Shown piece by piece: positions 1 through 6,181 of a stretch of DNA of 6,181 bases. The stretch covers positions 1 to 6,181 of the forward strand of contig JAJRBV010000126.1 in NCBI GenBank assembly GCA_028679275.1, in the 5' to 3' direction. The position numbers were made by a program, and so were the translations under genes. Position 1 is the stretch's first letter. Each line of letters starts with the position of its first letter. The notes below the pieces were generated by a model. It saw only the letters and a program-made list of their open reading frames with translations. It was not told the origin of the DNA and searched no databases. This stretch comes from Methanoregulaceae archaeon. GTDB lineage: Archaea; Halobacteriota; Methanomicrobia; Methanomicrobiales; Methanospirillaceae.

Positions 1-962
1 CCGGAGCCTGTCCTGACGGCACTCCCCGTGCTCTCCTGCCCGTACCGGTATGCCGTCTTCAGATCATAGGAAAAGTTCTCGAGGATACCATTCCGGATAT
101 AAAAGATCTTCCGGGTCGGAACACCTTCAGCATCCCAGCGGGTACTTGAAAGACCTTTTTCAAGGAATGGATCATCATAAACGGAGATTCCCGGATCAGT
201 CACCTCCGTTCCCAGTGAATGGGCAAACCCCGACCGTCCGGCATGTACATTTCGCCCTGAGAGTGACGGGATCAGCACTGCGCCGAGGAGCTGGGCGAAT
301 GCGACGGGAGAGAGGACAACATCATAGGAACCGGAGCTGATATCCTCCCCATCGAAAGACGCTGCGGCGAGGAACCCGGCCCTGCTACCGATTGAAACAG
401 GATCCAGATCGAGAGTATATGAATTCCCGAACTCATATCCCGTGGAATTCCCGCGTATCGTCTCTATGGATGCAGAGACATGACTATGGGGCCGTGTGTA
501 ATGCACCCCGTGGTTGTTGGCAAGGGTCAGAGTCTGCACATATATGGCTGCCCCACCCGAAGTGACTTCGACCGGATGTGATGATGCACCATCGATCATT
601 CCTTTCAGGAGACCGGCAACGATATTGTTATCGGGGTTAAGGGCAGGATCATACGCGATAGGCCGGCTGTCAAGCGGGGCTGGATCCGGGAGACCTTTCC
701 AGATCTGGGGGGTCGCAAGGTTCCCGCTGGCGAGTGATGCATTGAGGCACTTCTCCCAGTCTTTGGGGTTGCTTGTCGAGGAATTGCCAATTCTCCCGTC
801 TTTTATTGTCCTTACTGAAAGCCCGAAATACCGCGATTCTACAGCCCTGCTCACCTTCGTACGCTTCAGGTCTGCAGAGACCGAGAGCCCATCGCTGATA
901 TACACCTCGACCTCGTCCGCAATACGAGACCCCTTCCGCAGGATCTCCTCAATCGGAAACAC
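1..962 (-). CDS. tldE: TldE/PmbA-family protease subunit, partial (C-terminus beyond window)
   Basis: Partner subunit of the TldD/TldE peptidase, a cytosolic complex that in bacteria degrades unfolded peptides such as the antitoxin CcdA and matures microcin B17. The reading frame is open from 962 to the left edge, giving 320 codons; the family is usually about 430-450 residues, so roughly a quarter is missing. Family signatures are seen in order: an N-terminal domain with VRTIKDGRIG near residue 55, DVVLSPVAFAQLLGAVL around 213-229, SGRNVHAGRSGFAHSLG around 236-252, YDDPF at 262-266, AEGVPTR at 278-284 and QESTG at 309-313. No HExxH motif is seen in the visible part, as expected for TldE, where TldD carries the metal site. 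The chosen start is GTG at 962, which overlaps the tldD end by 14 nt and gives the family-like beginning MFPIEEILRKG. In-frame GTGs at 968 and 980 are alternatives, and the first in-frame ATG is about 100 codons in, too late. Translation is probably coupled to tldD. Confidence 0.9.
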   Translation of the reverse strand, partial: MFPIEEILRKGSRIADEVEVYISDGLSVSADLKRTKVSRAVESRYFGLSVRTIKDGRIGNSSTSNPKDWEKCLNASLASGNLATPQIWKGLPDPAPLDSRPIAYDPALNPDNNIVAGLLKGMIDGASSHPVEVTSGGAAIYVQTLTLANNHGVHYTRPHSHVSASIETIRGNSTGYEFGNSYTLDLDPVSIGSRAGFLAAASFDGEDISSGSYDVVLSPVAFAQLLGAVLIPSLSGRNVHAGRSGFAHSLGTEVTDPGISVYDDPFLEKGLSSTRWDAEGVPTRKIFYIRNGILENFSYDLKTAYRYGQESTGSAVRTGS

Positions 963-2280
963 TGCCACCCACCACCGCACCGGTAAGAAGTATGTGAGGC
1001 GCCCCGTCGCTAACCGGGACGCTCTGGCCTCCCTTGCCGCAATATCCCTGGTGCATCTGCCTGTCCCCTGCACAGAGCTGTATCGAATGGAGGGTCTGAA
1101 GGATTTCACCGGAGAGGGAAACATCCCGTACCATTCGTGTACACTCCCCTTTCTCGATCAGGTAGCCGTATTCGGCATTGAACTGGAAGATTCCCCTTCC
1201 CGGGTCAACCTGTCCGCCCCTTGAACCCTTGAGAAGGATTCCGTTCCTGCATTCGGCGATCAGCTCCTCCGGGCAGCTCTCTCCCGGTTCGATGAACGTG
1301 TTGCTCATCCTCACCAGAGGTGGCTCACCCGGCATCGCACGGGCATTTCCGGTATGCCCGTTCCCGACCGCAGCGAGGGTCTCCCGCGAATGGAGGAACC
1401 CGGCAACCACTCCCCTGGTGATGATCTCGGTGCGCTCCACCCGTGAACCTTCCGCATCACAAGGCTCAAAACCGAACTCAGGCAGGGATGGATCGTCAAC
1501 TATCGTGACATTACGGCCGCCTATCCGCTCCCCGATTCTCCCGGCAAGGACAGAATTGCCCTCCTGGATCAGATCGCCCTCACTGGCATGGCCGACAGCC
1601 TCATGGGCGAAGACCCCCGCAAGTTCAGGGTCGAGTACGGCAGACATGGTTCCACCCTTCGCTGGAAGGGCAGAGAGAAGCGCAACAGCCCTGTCTCCGG
1701 CACTCCTCCCGAGCTCCTGCTGGTGGCGGATGTTGAGCCCCCGGATAGAATGACGGCGTTCGTATCCCATCTGGAGCAACCCGTTTCTCGAGGCAACTGC
1801 CATAATCCCAAAACCGCTCCGGCAGATCTCGTAAAGCTCGGAAGTTCCGCTGCTGTCTCTGAAAAAGACCTCTTCAAACCTTTCGGAATAATTTGCCCTG
1901 GTATTCACAATACCGGCGACCTTTGCAGCGCGTTCGATCGAGAGCATCAGGTCTGCCTTCTCTTCTATGCTGACGTCCCCGGGGTTCTCATGCATGGAGG
2001 GAACGGGCCGTATCCCCCTGACGGTATCGGCGAGAGAGACCTCTTCTGCAGTAATCGCCGATATCCTGCCGGCATTCCTTATGAGGGTCCGAATCTCCGA
2101 TTTCGTCCTTTCGGAAAAATTGTCAACAGTAAGGATGCCCCATCCCCTGCCGGAAAGTGCCCTGATCACGGCATGATCAAAATAGGAGGTACCGGCAGAT
2201 TCGGTCACCCCGTTGTCGATATCGATATGGGTTGACTGACCGGTGACATGGCGGATATCGTAGTACCTGATTCCATCCAT
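949..2280 (-). CDS. tldD: TldD-family zinc metalloprotease
   Basis: Catalytic subunit of the TldD/TldE heterodimeric peptidase, which hydrolyses peptides and unfolded protein segments in the cytosol. The 443-residue product matches the usual family length. The metal-binding motif HEAVGH is at residues 226-231, followed by ASEGD; H226 and H231 are predicted zinc ligands and E227 the catalytic acid. The conserved C-terminal GYCGKGGQSVPV segment supplies Cys414, matching the third ligand seen in bacterial TldD. Other family blocks are the N-terminal substrate-cleft domain (1-180), VDDPSLPEFGFEPCDAEGSR at 261-280 and the ending TGAVVGG. There is no signal peptide or membrane segment. The ATG at 2280 is the only sensible start: no in-frame Met follows before residue 96, and none precedes it within the short gap. 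It lies 5 nt after the lonB stop with no good ribosome site, so it is probably translated by coupling from lonB. All key residues are intact, so it is probably active. Confidence 0.95.
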   Translation of the reverse strand: MDGIRYYDIRHVTGQSTHIDIDNGVTESAGTSYFDHAVIRALSGRGWGILTVDNFSERTKSEIRTLIRNAGRISAITAEEVSLADTVRGIRPVPSMHENPGDVSIEEKADLMLSIERAAKVAGIVNTRANYSERFEEVFFRDSSGTSELYEICRSGFGIMAVASRNGLLQMGYERRHSIRGLNIRHQQELGRSAGDRAVALLSALPAKGGTMSAVLDPELAGVFAHEAVGHASEGDLIQEGNSVLAGRIGERIGGRNVTIVDDPSLPEFGFEPCDAEGSRVERTEIITRGVVAGFLHSRETLAAVGNGHTGNARAMPGEPPLVRMSNTFIEPGESCPEELIAECRNGILLKGSRGGQVDPGRGIFQFNAEYGYLIEKGECTRMVRDVSLSGEILQTLHSIQLCAGDRQMHQGYCGKGGQSVPVSDGAPHILLTGAVVGGSVSD

Positions 2281-2285
2281 TCCAA

Positions 2286-4202
2286 TCAGACGAGAGAGGG
2301 AGAGAATCCTGAACCTTCGATCAGCTTTTCCGATGTGGATATCGCCATATTCCGGAGCTTTTTCAGGAAACCCTCCCTGTTTTCCGGCACCAGGGCAATC
2401 TTGAGCACATCCTCGATATTGTCTACCGGGATGACCGTGACGAGCGACCGGTACCGCTCTTCGATAAGCACATCGTCAATGTTTGCGGAAGGGATTAACA
2501 CGTGAGTGATCCCTGCCTTCGCCGCGGCCTCGATCTTATACGTCACCCCGCCGACCGGAAGAACATCTCCCCTCACCGAAAGGGAACCGGTCATTGCAAC
2601 ATCCTGCCGGACAGGAATTCCCTCGATTGCGCTTATCACTGCTGTTGCGACACTGATCGATGCAGAGTCCCCCTCGACTCCCCCATAGGTCCCGATGAAC
2701 TGGATGTGCACGTCCATGTTCTTGATGTCTTTTCCGGTGAACTTCTTGAGAATCGCACTGACATTCTTGATCGACTCCTGTGCGATCTCCTTGAGCATGC
2801 CGGTCGCGATCACGGTTCCGTTTGCTCCCTGCGCCATGGTTACCTCTGCCATGATCGGCAGTACCGATCCCGAGTCACTTCCCATGACAGCAAGGCCGTT
2901 TACCCTCCCGACCCTGGTACCTTCCACAACCGTGAGCTCATATTCACGGCTGCGCCCTATATATTCATCCGAGACCTGGTCCTCGATCGAACGGGCGGTC
3001 TTTTTGGCGGCAATGACATGATCAGCAGTAGTAACCTCGACCCCTTCCTGCCGTGCAAGGTCCCCGGCCACGCGGATCAGCCCGCCCATGTCACGGAGTT
3101 TTAAGGTAAGGTGCCCTTTCCGGTTGGACCTCCTCCGCGCCTCGCGGAGGATCTCTTCCATTGCACCCTTATCAAAGTGGGGGATTTTCCCGTCGTTCTT
3201 GATCTCCTGGGCGATGAACCTGATGAATTTTTCCCTGTTTTCGGGTGTGTCGGGCATGCTCTCGCTCATGTAGACTTCGTACCCATAACCTCGTATACGG
3301 GAACGGAGCGCAGGATGCATTCCCTGGATGGCATCAAGATTCCCAGCTGCAACCATGATGAACCTGCAGGGAACGGGTTCGGTCCGGACCATGGCGCCGC
3401 TCGAACGCTCACTCTGGCCTGTTATGGGAAACTCTCCCTCCTGGAGAGCGGTGAGGAGGTTTTGCTGGGAATGAGGGGTAAGGGTATTGATCTCGTCGAT
3501 AAAAAGCACTCCCTTATGGGCTCGGTGGATTGCACCTGCCTCGACCCGATCATGACTGGGGGTTTCAAGACCCCCGCTCTGGAACGGGTCATGCCGGACA
3601 TCGCCAAGAAGGGCTCCTGCATGGGATCCTGTCCCGTCAATGAACGGGGCATCAATGGTAGAATCGTTCGTGACGAGGAGCTTTGGTACCATCGTCTCTT
3701 CCCGTGGTGTTGCATATCTCATCGCCATGAAAATGAAAGCGGCAGCGATGATGCCCATGAGCCACTGGTAGGTGATGAATGCATACCCTACTATCGCAAT
3801 GATTAAAAGCATCACGAGAGTATTCCGGAACTGGATCTTCTTCCTTGCTTCTGCCTTGTGGGCAGTCACGATCTGCTTGCCTCTCCCTGCGGGAACAGTC
3901 CGCACAATCGGGTTATTGGGGTCATCCGAATTCGGGTAAACAAGGATGTCCTGCAGTTCCTCCTTCGGGAGGAGTTCGGCCATCGCTTTGGCGAGCATGG
4001 ATTTCCCGGTACCGGGACTGCCAATCATCATGACATGGCGCCTCTGGGTGGCAGCCTTTCTGATGACCTCGACCCCATGCTCCTGCCCGATGACCTGGTC
4101 TATGAGTTTTTTGGGAACCTCGATCTGCGAGGAACTCTCCTCACTGATATCAAAGGAAAGGGGCTCCTCCTGGGCCTCATGACCGGGTTCTGTGGATTCC
4201 AT
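2286..4202 (-). CDS. lonB: Archaeal membrane-anchored ATP-dependent Lon protease (LonB)
   Basis: Hexameric ATP-dependent protease that unfolds and degrades proteins at the inner face of the cytoplasmic membrane; in archaea, which lack FtsH, it is the main membrane-bound AAA+ protease. Numbering is from the ATG at 4202 (638 residues). The order seen is an acidic N-terminus, Walker A GSPGTGKS at 61-68, two adjacent hydrophobic helices at about 127-144 and 146-161 inserted in the AAA+ domain, Walker B VLFIDEIN at 232-239, AAGN at 285-288 and the arginine-bearing RSRIRG at 300-305. The S16 protease domain follows, with catalytic Ser513 in EGDSAS and Lys556 in GGVTYKIEA, so the Ser-Lys dyad is intact. 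There is no N-terminal LON substrate domain, as is normal for LonB. An in-frame ATG at 4250 would add 16 residues, but that stretch covers the AT-rich promoter, while the ATG at 4202 has GAGGT 10 nt upstream. The gene leads the lonB-tldD-tldE group. Confidence 0.96.
   Translation of the reverse strand: MESTEPGHEAQEEPLSFDISEESSSQIEVPKKLIDQVIGQEHGVEVIRKAATQRRHVMMIGSPGTGKSMLAKAMAELLPKEELQDILVYPNSDDPNNPIVRTVPAGRGKQIVTAHKAEARKKIQFRNTLVMLLIIAIVGYAFITYQWLMGIIAAAFIFMAMRYATPREETMVPKLLVTNDSTIDAPFIDGTGSHAGALLGDVRHDPFQSGGLETPSHDRVEAGAIHRAHKGVLFIDEINTLTPHSQQNLLTALQEGEFPITGQSERSSGAMVRTEPVPCRFIMVAAGNLDAIQGMHPALRSRIRGYGYEVYMSESMPDTPENREKFIRFIAQEIKNDGKIPHFDKGAMEEILREARRRSNRKGHLTLKLRDMGGLIRVAGDLARQEGVEVTTADHVIAAKKTARSIEDQVSDEYIGRSREYELTVVEGTRVGRVNGLAVMGSDSGSVLPIMAEVTMAQGANGTVIATGMLKEIAQESIKNVSAILKKFTGKDIKNMDVHIQFIGTYGGVEGDSASISVATAVISAIEGIPVRQDVAMTGSLSVRGDVLPVGGVTYKIEAAAKAGITHVLIPSANIDDVLIEERYRSLVTVIPVDNIEDVLKIALVPENREGFLKKLRNMAISTSEKLIEGSGFSPSLV
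3131..3151. repeat. Short perfect inverted repeat inside lonB
   Basis: A 9-bp perfect stem (TCCTCCGCG paired with CGCGGAGGA) around a 3-nt loop, lying within the codons for the Arg/Glu-rich helix near residue 353 of LonB. It could fold in the mRNA. Arg- and Glu-rich codons favour such a pattern, so it may be accidental; no function is assigned. Confidence 0.4.
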
Positions 4203-4212
4203 GGGCTGATTT

Positions 4213-4217
4213 ACCTC
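4213..4217 (-). promoter_or_regulatory. Ribosome binding site of lonB
   Basis: GAGGT on the minus strand, 10 nt before the ATG at 4202 and complementary to the archaeal 16S 3' end. It decides the start of lonB against the in-frame ATG at 4250, which has no such site in front of it. Confidence 0.7.
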
Positions 4218-4273
4218 ACAAAAAATAATACAGTAATATAAATTATTCATGGTAGTTTAAGTACTTTCAGCAT

Positions 4274-4278
4274 GAGGT
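4274..4278 (+). promoter_or_regulatory. Ribosome binding site of prs
   Basis: TGAGGT-type site with GAGGT 8 nt before the prs ATG at 4287. A second ATG at 4282 is out of frame with prs and is closer to the site than normal, so 4287 is preferred. Confidence 0.75.
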
Positions 4279-4286
4279 AGGATGGG

Positions 4287-5135
4287 ATGAAGGTAATAAG
4301 CACGGAATATTCACAAATCCTGGCAGCAAGGCTCGCGAAAGCGAGCGGATTCGACCTGGTGGATGTACGGTTCTCACGGTTCCCTGACGGCGAACTCTAT
4401 CTGAAGACAGGGCAGACCGGGGACGAAGTGCTGGTTGTCGGGAGTGTTGCGGACAGTGACGCCCTCGTCCAGCTCATCCTCCTCATGGATGCATGCAGGG
4501 GAGCCGAGATCACCCTGATTCTGCCATACCTTGGGTATGCACGCCAGGACAAGCAGTTCTCTCCGGGTGAACCCCTCTCTGCCCGTGCCATTGCAGGAAT
4601 CCTGTCAGGGGGTATTTCAAGGGCTATTGTGGTCAATGTTCATGATCCCGGCGTCCTCCGGTTCTTCGGTATCCCGGTTCAGTCCCTCTCTTTAGCCCCT
4701 GAGATCGGGAGATATTTAAAAGATGCCGGATTCAGGGAACCTCTCATTCTCGCTCCTGATGATGGTGCCGCCCTATTTGCTGCAGAAGTGGCAGCTGTGA
4801 ACGGGTGGGATTCCGATCATCTTGAAAAGACCCGGATCTCATCGGAAGAGGTGAGTATGTCACCAAGAAAACTCTGTGCAGAAAGCCGGGATGTTGTCAT
4901 TGTCGATGATATCATATCTACCGGGGGAACCCTTGCAACTGCTGCCCGGCTCCTGTATGAACAGGGTGCACGGAACGTGTATGCTGCATGTGTCCACGGG
5001 GTGTTCGCCGGAGGAGCGTATTCCCATCTCATTGCATCGGGGGTCAGGGAGGTCTACTGCAGTGATACACTCGAGAGGGGCTGCAGCGTCTATTCTGCAG
5101 CGGGAGTTATTGCGGACGGAATATCCCGATGCTGA
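4287..5135 (+). CDS. prs: Ribose-phosphate pyrophosphokinase (PRPP synthetase), archaeal type
   Basis: Transfers pyrophosphate from ATP to ribose 5-phosphate, making PRPP for nucleotide, histidine and tryptophan synthesis and, in methanogens, for the methanopterin pathway; cytosolic. The 282-residue length fits archaeal members, which are shorter than the bacterial enzyme at about 315. Motifs seen are FPDGE at 32-36, the ATP-binding RQDKQFSPGEPLSAR at 86-100, HDPGVLRFF at 119-127, LAPDDGAA at 155-162, the flexible-loop KTR at 181-183 with the presumed catalytic Lys181 and Arg183, and the PRPP-binding VVIVDDIISTGGT at 203-215. All key residues are present. It starts at an ATG with a good ribosome site and is the first gene of the rightward group. 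Its stop overlaps the rtcA start, so rtcA is probably translated from the same mRNA. Confidence 0.96.
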   Translation: MKVISTEYSQILAARLAKASGFDLVDVRFSRFPDGELYLKTGQTGDEVLVVGSVADSDALVQLILLMDACRGAEITLILPYLGYARQDKQFSPGEPLSARAIAGILSGGISRAIVVNVHDPGVLRFFGIPVQSLSLAPEIGRYLKDAGFREPLILAPDDGAALFAAEVAAVNGWDSDHLEKTRISSEEVSMSPRKLCAESRDVVIVDDIISTGGTLATAARLLYEQGARNVYAACVHGVFAGGAYSHLIASGVREVYCSDTLERGCSVYSAAGVIADGISRC

Positions 5136-6106
5136 TGATTGATGGCTCCTACCTCGAAGGCGGCGGGCAGATCGTGCGGGCTTCGGCTGCACTTTCCGCA
5201 GTGACCGGAACGCCGGTAGAGATTACCCGGATAAGGGAGAACCGGAAAAAGCCCGGGCTCGGGTATCAGCACTGCGCCGCTGTCCGTGCAGTTGCCTGTG
5301 CCTGCCATGGGCAGCTGGCAAATAACAGGCCCGGGAGCAGCAGTCTCTCTTTTATCCCCGGAGCAGTCCGGAACACCGAGTGCACGGTTGATGTCGGAAC
5401 TGCCGGGAGTATCCCGCTCGTAATCCAGGCATGGCTCCCTGTTGCACTGATAAAGGGCGGATCCCTGGTGGTGACTGGCGGGACGGAAGTGCCTTTAAGC
5501 CCGACTGTCGATTACCTCGAAAAAGTCCTGTTCCCTGCACTCGGCACCCCTGCTGCAGGGGTGAGCCTGAGGATCCTGAAGAGAGGGTATTACCCTGCCG
5601 GGGGAGGGGTTGTCCGGGTGACGGTAACTCCTGCAGATCCCGAGCCGGTTACCATAAAGCAGGAAACGATTTGCGGGATACGCTCCTGCTCGTCAGGTCT
5701 CCCTTCCCATGTAGCCGAACAGCAGGCGTCGAGGGCAGCAGTGCTCCTTTGCGAAGCGCTGGGAGAAGATATCCCGGTAGAGATACAACAGTATGAAGGA
5801 CTTTCGAAGGGAAGTTCGTGCACCGCATGGTGCGGGGCAAAGGGCTCCTCTTCTCTGGGCAGGCCCGGACTGCCGGCAGGGAAGGTGGGTGAATTGACTG
5901 CAAGGGGTCTTATCAGGGAACTCGGCCAACCGGGGGAGGTTGACTCCCACATGAGCGATCAGCTCCTTATCTACCTTGCCCGTTACGGCGGGTCGTACAC
6001 GGCTTCGGAATACACTTTTCATGCCCGGACGATGTGCTGGCTCCTCTCCAGGTTCGGATTTGAGATCCGGGTAAGGGAAGGGCAGGTGGTGGGATTCTCG
6101 GCATGA
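5129..6106 (+). CDS. rtcA: RNA 3'-terminal phosphate cyclase
   Basis: Converts an RNA 3'-phosphate to a 2',3'-cyclic phosphate with ATP, through an AMP-histidine enzyme intermediate; it acts in RNA end repair or processing. The 325 residues fit the family (about 340). Signatures in order: IDGSYLEGGGQIVR at 4-17, RENRKKPGLGYQH at 36-48, DVGTAGSIPLVIQ at 88-100, RGYYPAGGG at 152-160, SHVAEQQA at 193-200, GLPAGKVGE at 247-255, DSHMSDQL at 272-279, and FHART at 297-301, in which His298 is the likely adenylated nucleophile. The eukaryotic Rcl1 relatives lack this catalytic set, so this is probably a true cyclase. The ATG at 5129 overlaps the end of prs by 7 nt; an in-frame ATG at 5135 sharing one base with the prs stop is equally plausible and would remove two residues. 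No strong ribosome site is seen nearby, which suggests coupling to prs. Confidence 0.95.
   Translation: MLMIDGSYLEGGGQIVRASAALSAVTGTPVEITRIRENRKKPGLGYQHCAAVRAVACACHGQLANNRPGSSSLSFIPGAVRNTECTVDVGTAGSIPLVIQAWLPVALIKGGSLVVTGGTEVPLSPTVDYLEKVLFPALGTPAAGVSLRILKRGYYPAGGGVVRVTVTPADPEPVTIKQETICGIRSCSSGLPSHVAEQQASRAAVLLCEALGEDIPVEIQQYEGLSKGSSCTAWCGAKGSSSLGRPGLPAGKVGELTARGLIRELGQPGEVDSHMSDQLLIYLARYGGSYTASEYTFHARTMCWLLSRFGFEIRVREGQVVGFSA
6084..6090 (+). promoter_or_regulatory. Possible ribosome binding site of the Nob1-like gene
   Basis: AGGTGGT within the end of rtcA, 12 nt before the ATG at 6103. It matches the archaeal anti-Shine-Dalgarno at most positions, but the spacing is a little long and the site lies within codons, so the assignment is tentative. 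Confidence 0.4.
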
Positions 6107-6181
6107 AATCGGTTCTTGATACCAGCGCTTTCTTTACTGCAGGCAGTTTTTCAGGGGAACTCTTTACTACCTCCCTGGTAA
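6103..6181 (+). CDS. nob1: PIN-domain ribonuclease, probably Nob1 (N-terminal fragment)
   Basis: Only the first 26 codons are present; the gene runs off the right edge. The start MKSVLDTSAFF is the classic opening of a PIN domain, with Asp6 as the first acidic metal ligand, and the following GELFTTSLV resembles the region of archaeal Nob1 that usually reads GE-x-YTT-x-x-V. Nob1 cleaves the precursor of 16S rRNA at its 3' end and normally carries a zinc ribbon after the PIN domain, which cannot be seen here. The ATG overlaps the rtcA stop as ATGA, a standard coupled junction. The alternative is a VapC-type toxin PIN protein, but no antitoxin gene precedes it and the neighbour is an RNA-processing enzyme, so Nob1 is favoured. 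Confidence 0.72.
   Translation, partial: MKSVLDTSAFFTAGSFSGELFTTSLV

Larger units (their letters stand above)
4203..4286. promoter_or_regulatory. Divergent promoter region between lonB and prs
   Basis: The only non-coding stretch in the window, 84 bp, clearly AT-rich against the GC-rich genes. Positions 4234-4245 read TAATATAAATTA, a near-palindrome that resembles an archaeal TATA box on both strands (TATAAATT rightward, TTTATATT leftward). For prs, a box at 4237-4244 would place transcription start near 4266, leaving about 20 nt of leader that holds the ribosome site. For lonB the same box would put the start near 4212, inside or past the ribosome site; a weaker TTAAAC element near 4260-4255 on the minus strand would give a leader of about 28 nt and fits better. 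Box placement rests on the usual spacing of roughly 26 nt and is inferred. Confidence 0.65.

Noticed and set aside
514..1224. 236-codon open frame on the plus strand
   Set aside because: It lies opposite tldE and tldD, whose family motifs are clear. Its composition is low-complexity Ser/Arg/Pro-rich with no recognisable domain, typical of an antisense shadow in GC-rich DNA.
1588..2235. 215-codon open frame on the plus strand
   Set aside because: Antisense to tldD, which has a complete set of conserved motifs; no ribosome site or domain supports it.
3111..3806. 231-codon open frame on the plus strand
   Set aside because: Antisense to the AAA+ domain of lonB. The Cys-containing stretches are not spaced like any metal site I know, and nothing supports expression.
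4282..4284. ATG 5 nt before the prs start
   Set aside because: Out of frame with prs and only 3 nt after the ribosome site; the frame with PRPP synthetase motifs starts at 4287.
5431..5796. 121-codon open frame on the plus strand, Cys/Arg/Pro-rich
   Set aside because: Out-of-frame shadow inside rtcA, whose motifs are continuous through the region.
5866..5876. Short palindrome around CTGCCGGCAG in rtcA
   Set aside because: Only 10 bp, within codons and expected by chance in GC-rich DNA.
1..6181. Search for tRNA, rRNA, CRISPR repeats, insertion-sequence ends and terminators
   Set aside because: No cloverleaf-like arms, spaced direct repeats, transposase motifs or T-rich terminator tracts were seen; apart from 84 bp the window is filled by conserved protein genes.

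Overview
The window reads as a slice of a euryarchaeal chromosome, most likely a methanogen of the Methanomicrobiales type. The grounds are an archaeal-type membrane-anchored LonB protease, a short archaeal PRPP synthetase, an archaeal-style RtcA, the start of a Nob1-like PIN protein, moderately GC-rich coding sequence, and a very short AT-rich divergent promoter with TATA-like elements. The lineage is inferred from protein style, not from a marker gene.

The layout is two divergent, tightly packed gene groups that leave one 84-bp gap. Leftward from about 4202 run lonB, tldD and tldE. LonB is an ATP-dependent membrane protease. TldD is a zinc metalloprotease with an intact HExxH-type motif. 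TldE is its partner subunit and is cut off by the left edge of the window. lonB and tldD are separated by 5 nt, and tldD and tldE overlap by about 14 nt, so the three look like one proteolysis operon. Rightward from 4287 run prs (PRPP synthetase), rtcA (RNA 3'-phosphate cyclase) and the first 26 codons of a PIN-domain protein that is probably Nob1, the rRNA 3'-end nuclease. These three also overlap at their stop and start codons, which suggests co-transcription and translational coupling.

A working picture is a protein-turnover arm on one side (unfoldase/protease followed by a TldD/TldE peptidase) and a nucleotide/RNA-end-processing arm on the other, fired from a shared compact promoter region. 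No mobile element, CRISPR array, tRNA, rRNA or clear terminator is visible. Apart from the 84-bp gap, every base lies in a gene. I see no evidence of a wholly new system. The most interesting signals are the lonB-tldD-tldE linkage, the prs-rtcA-nob1 linkage and the architecture of the divergent promoter.
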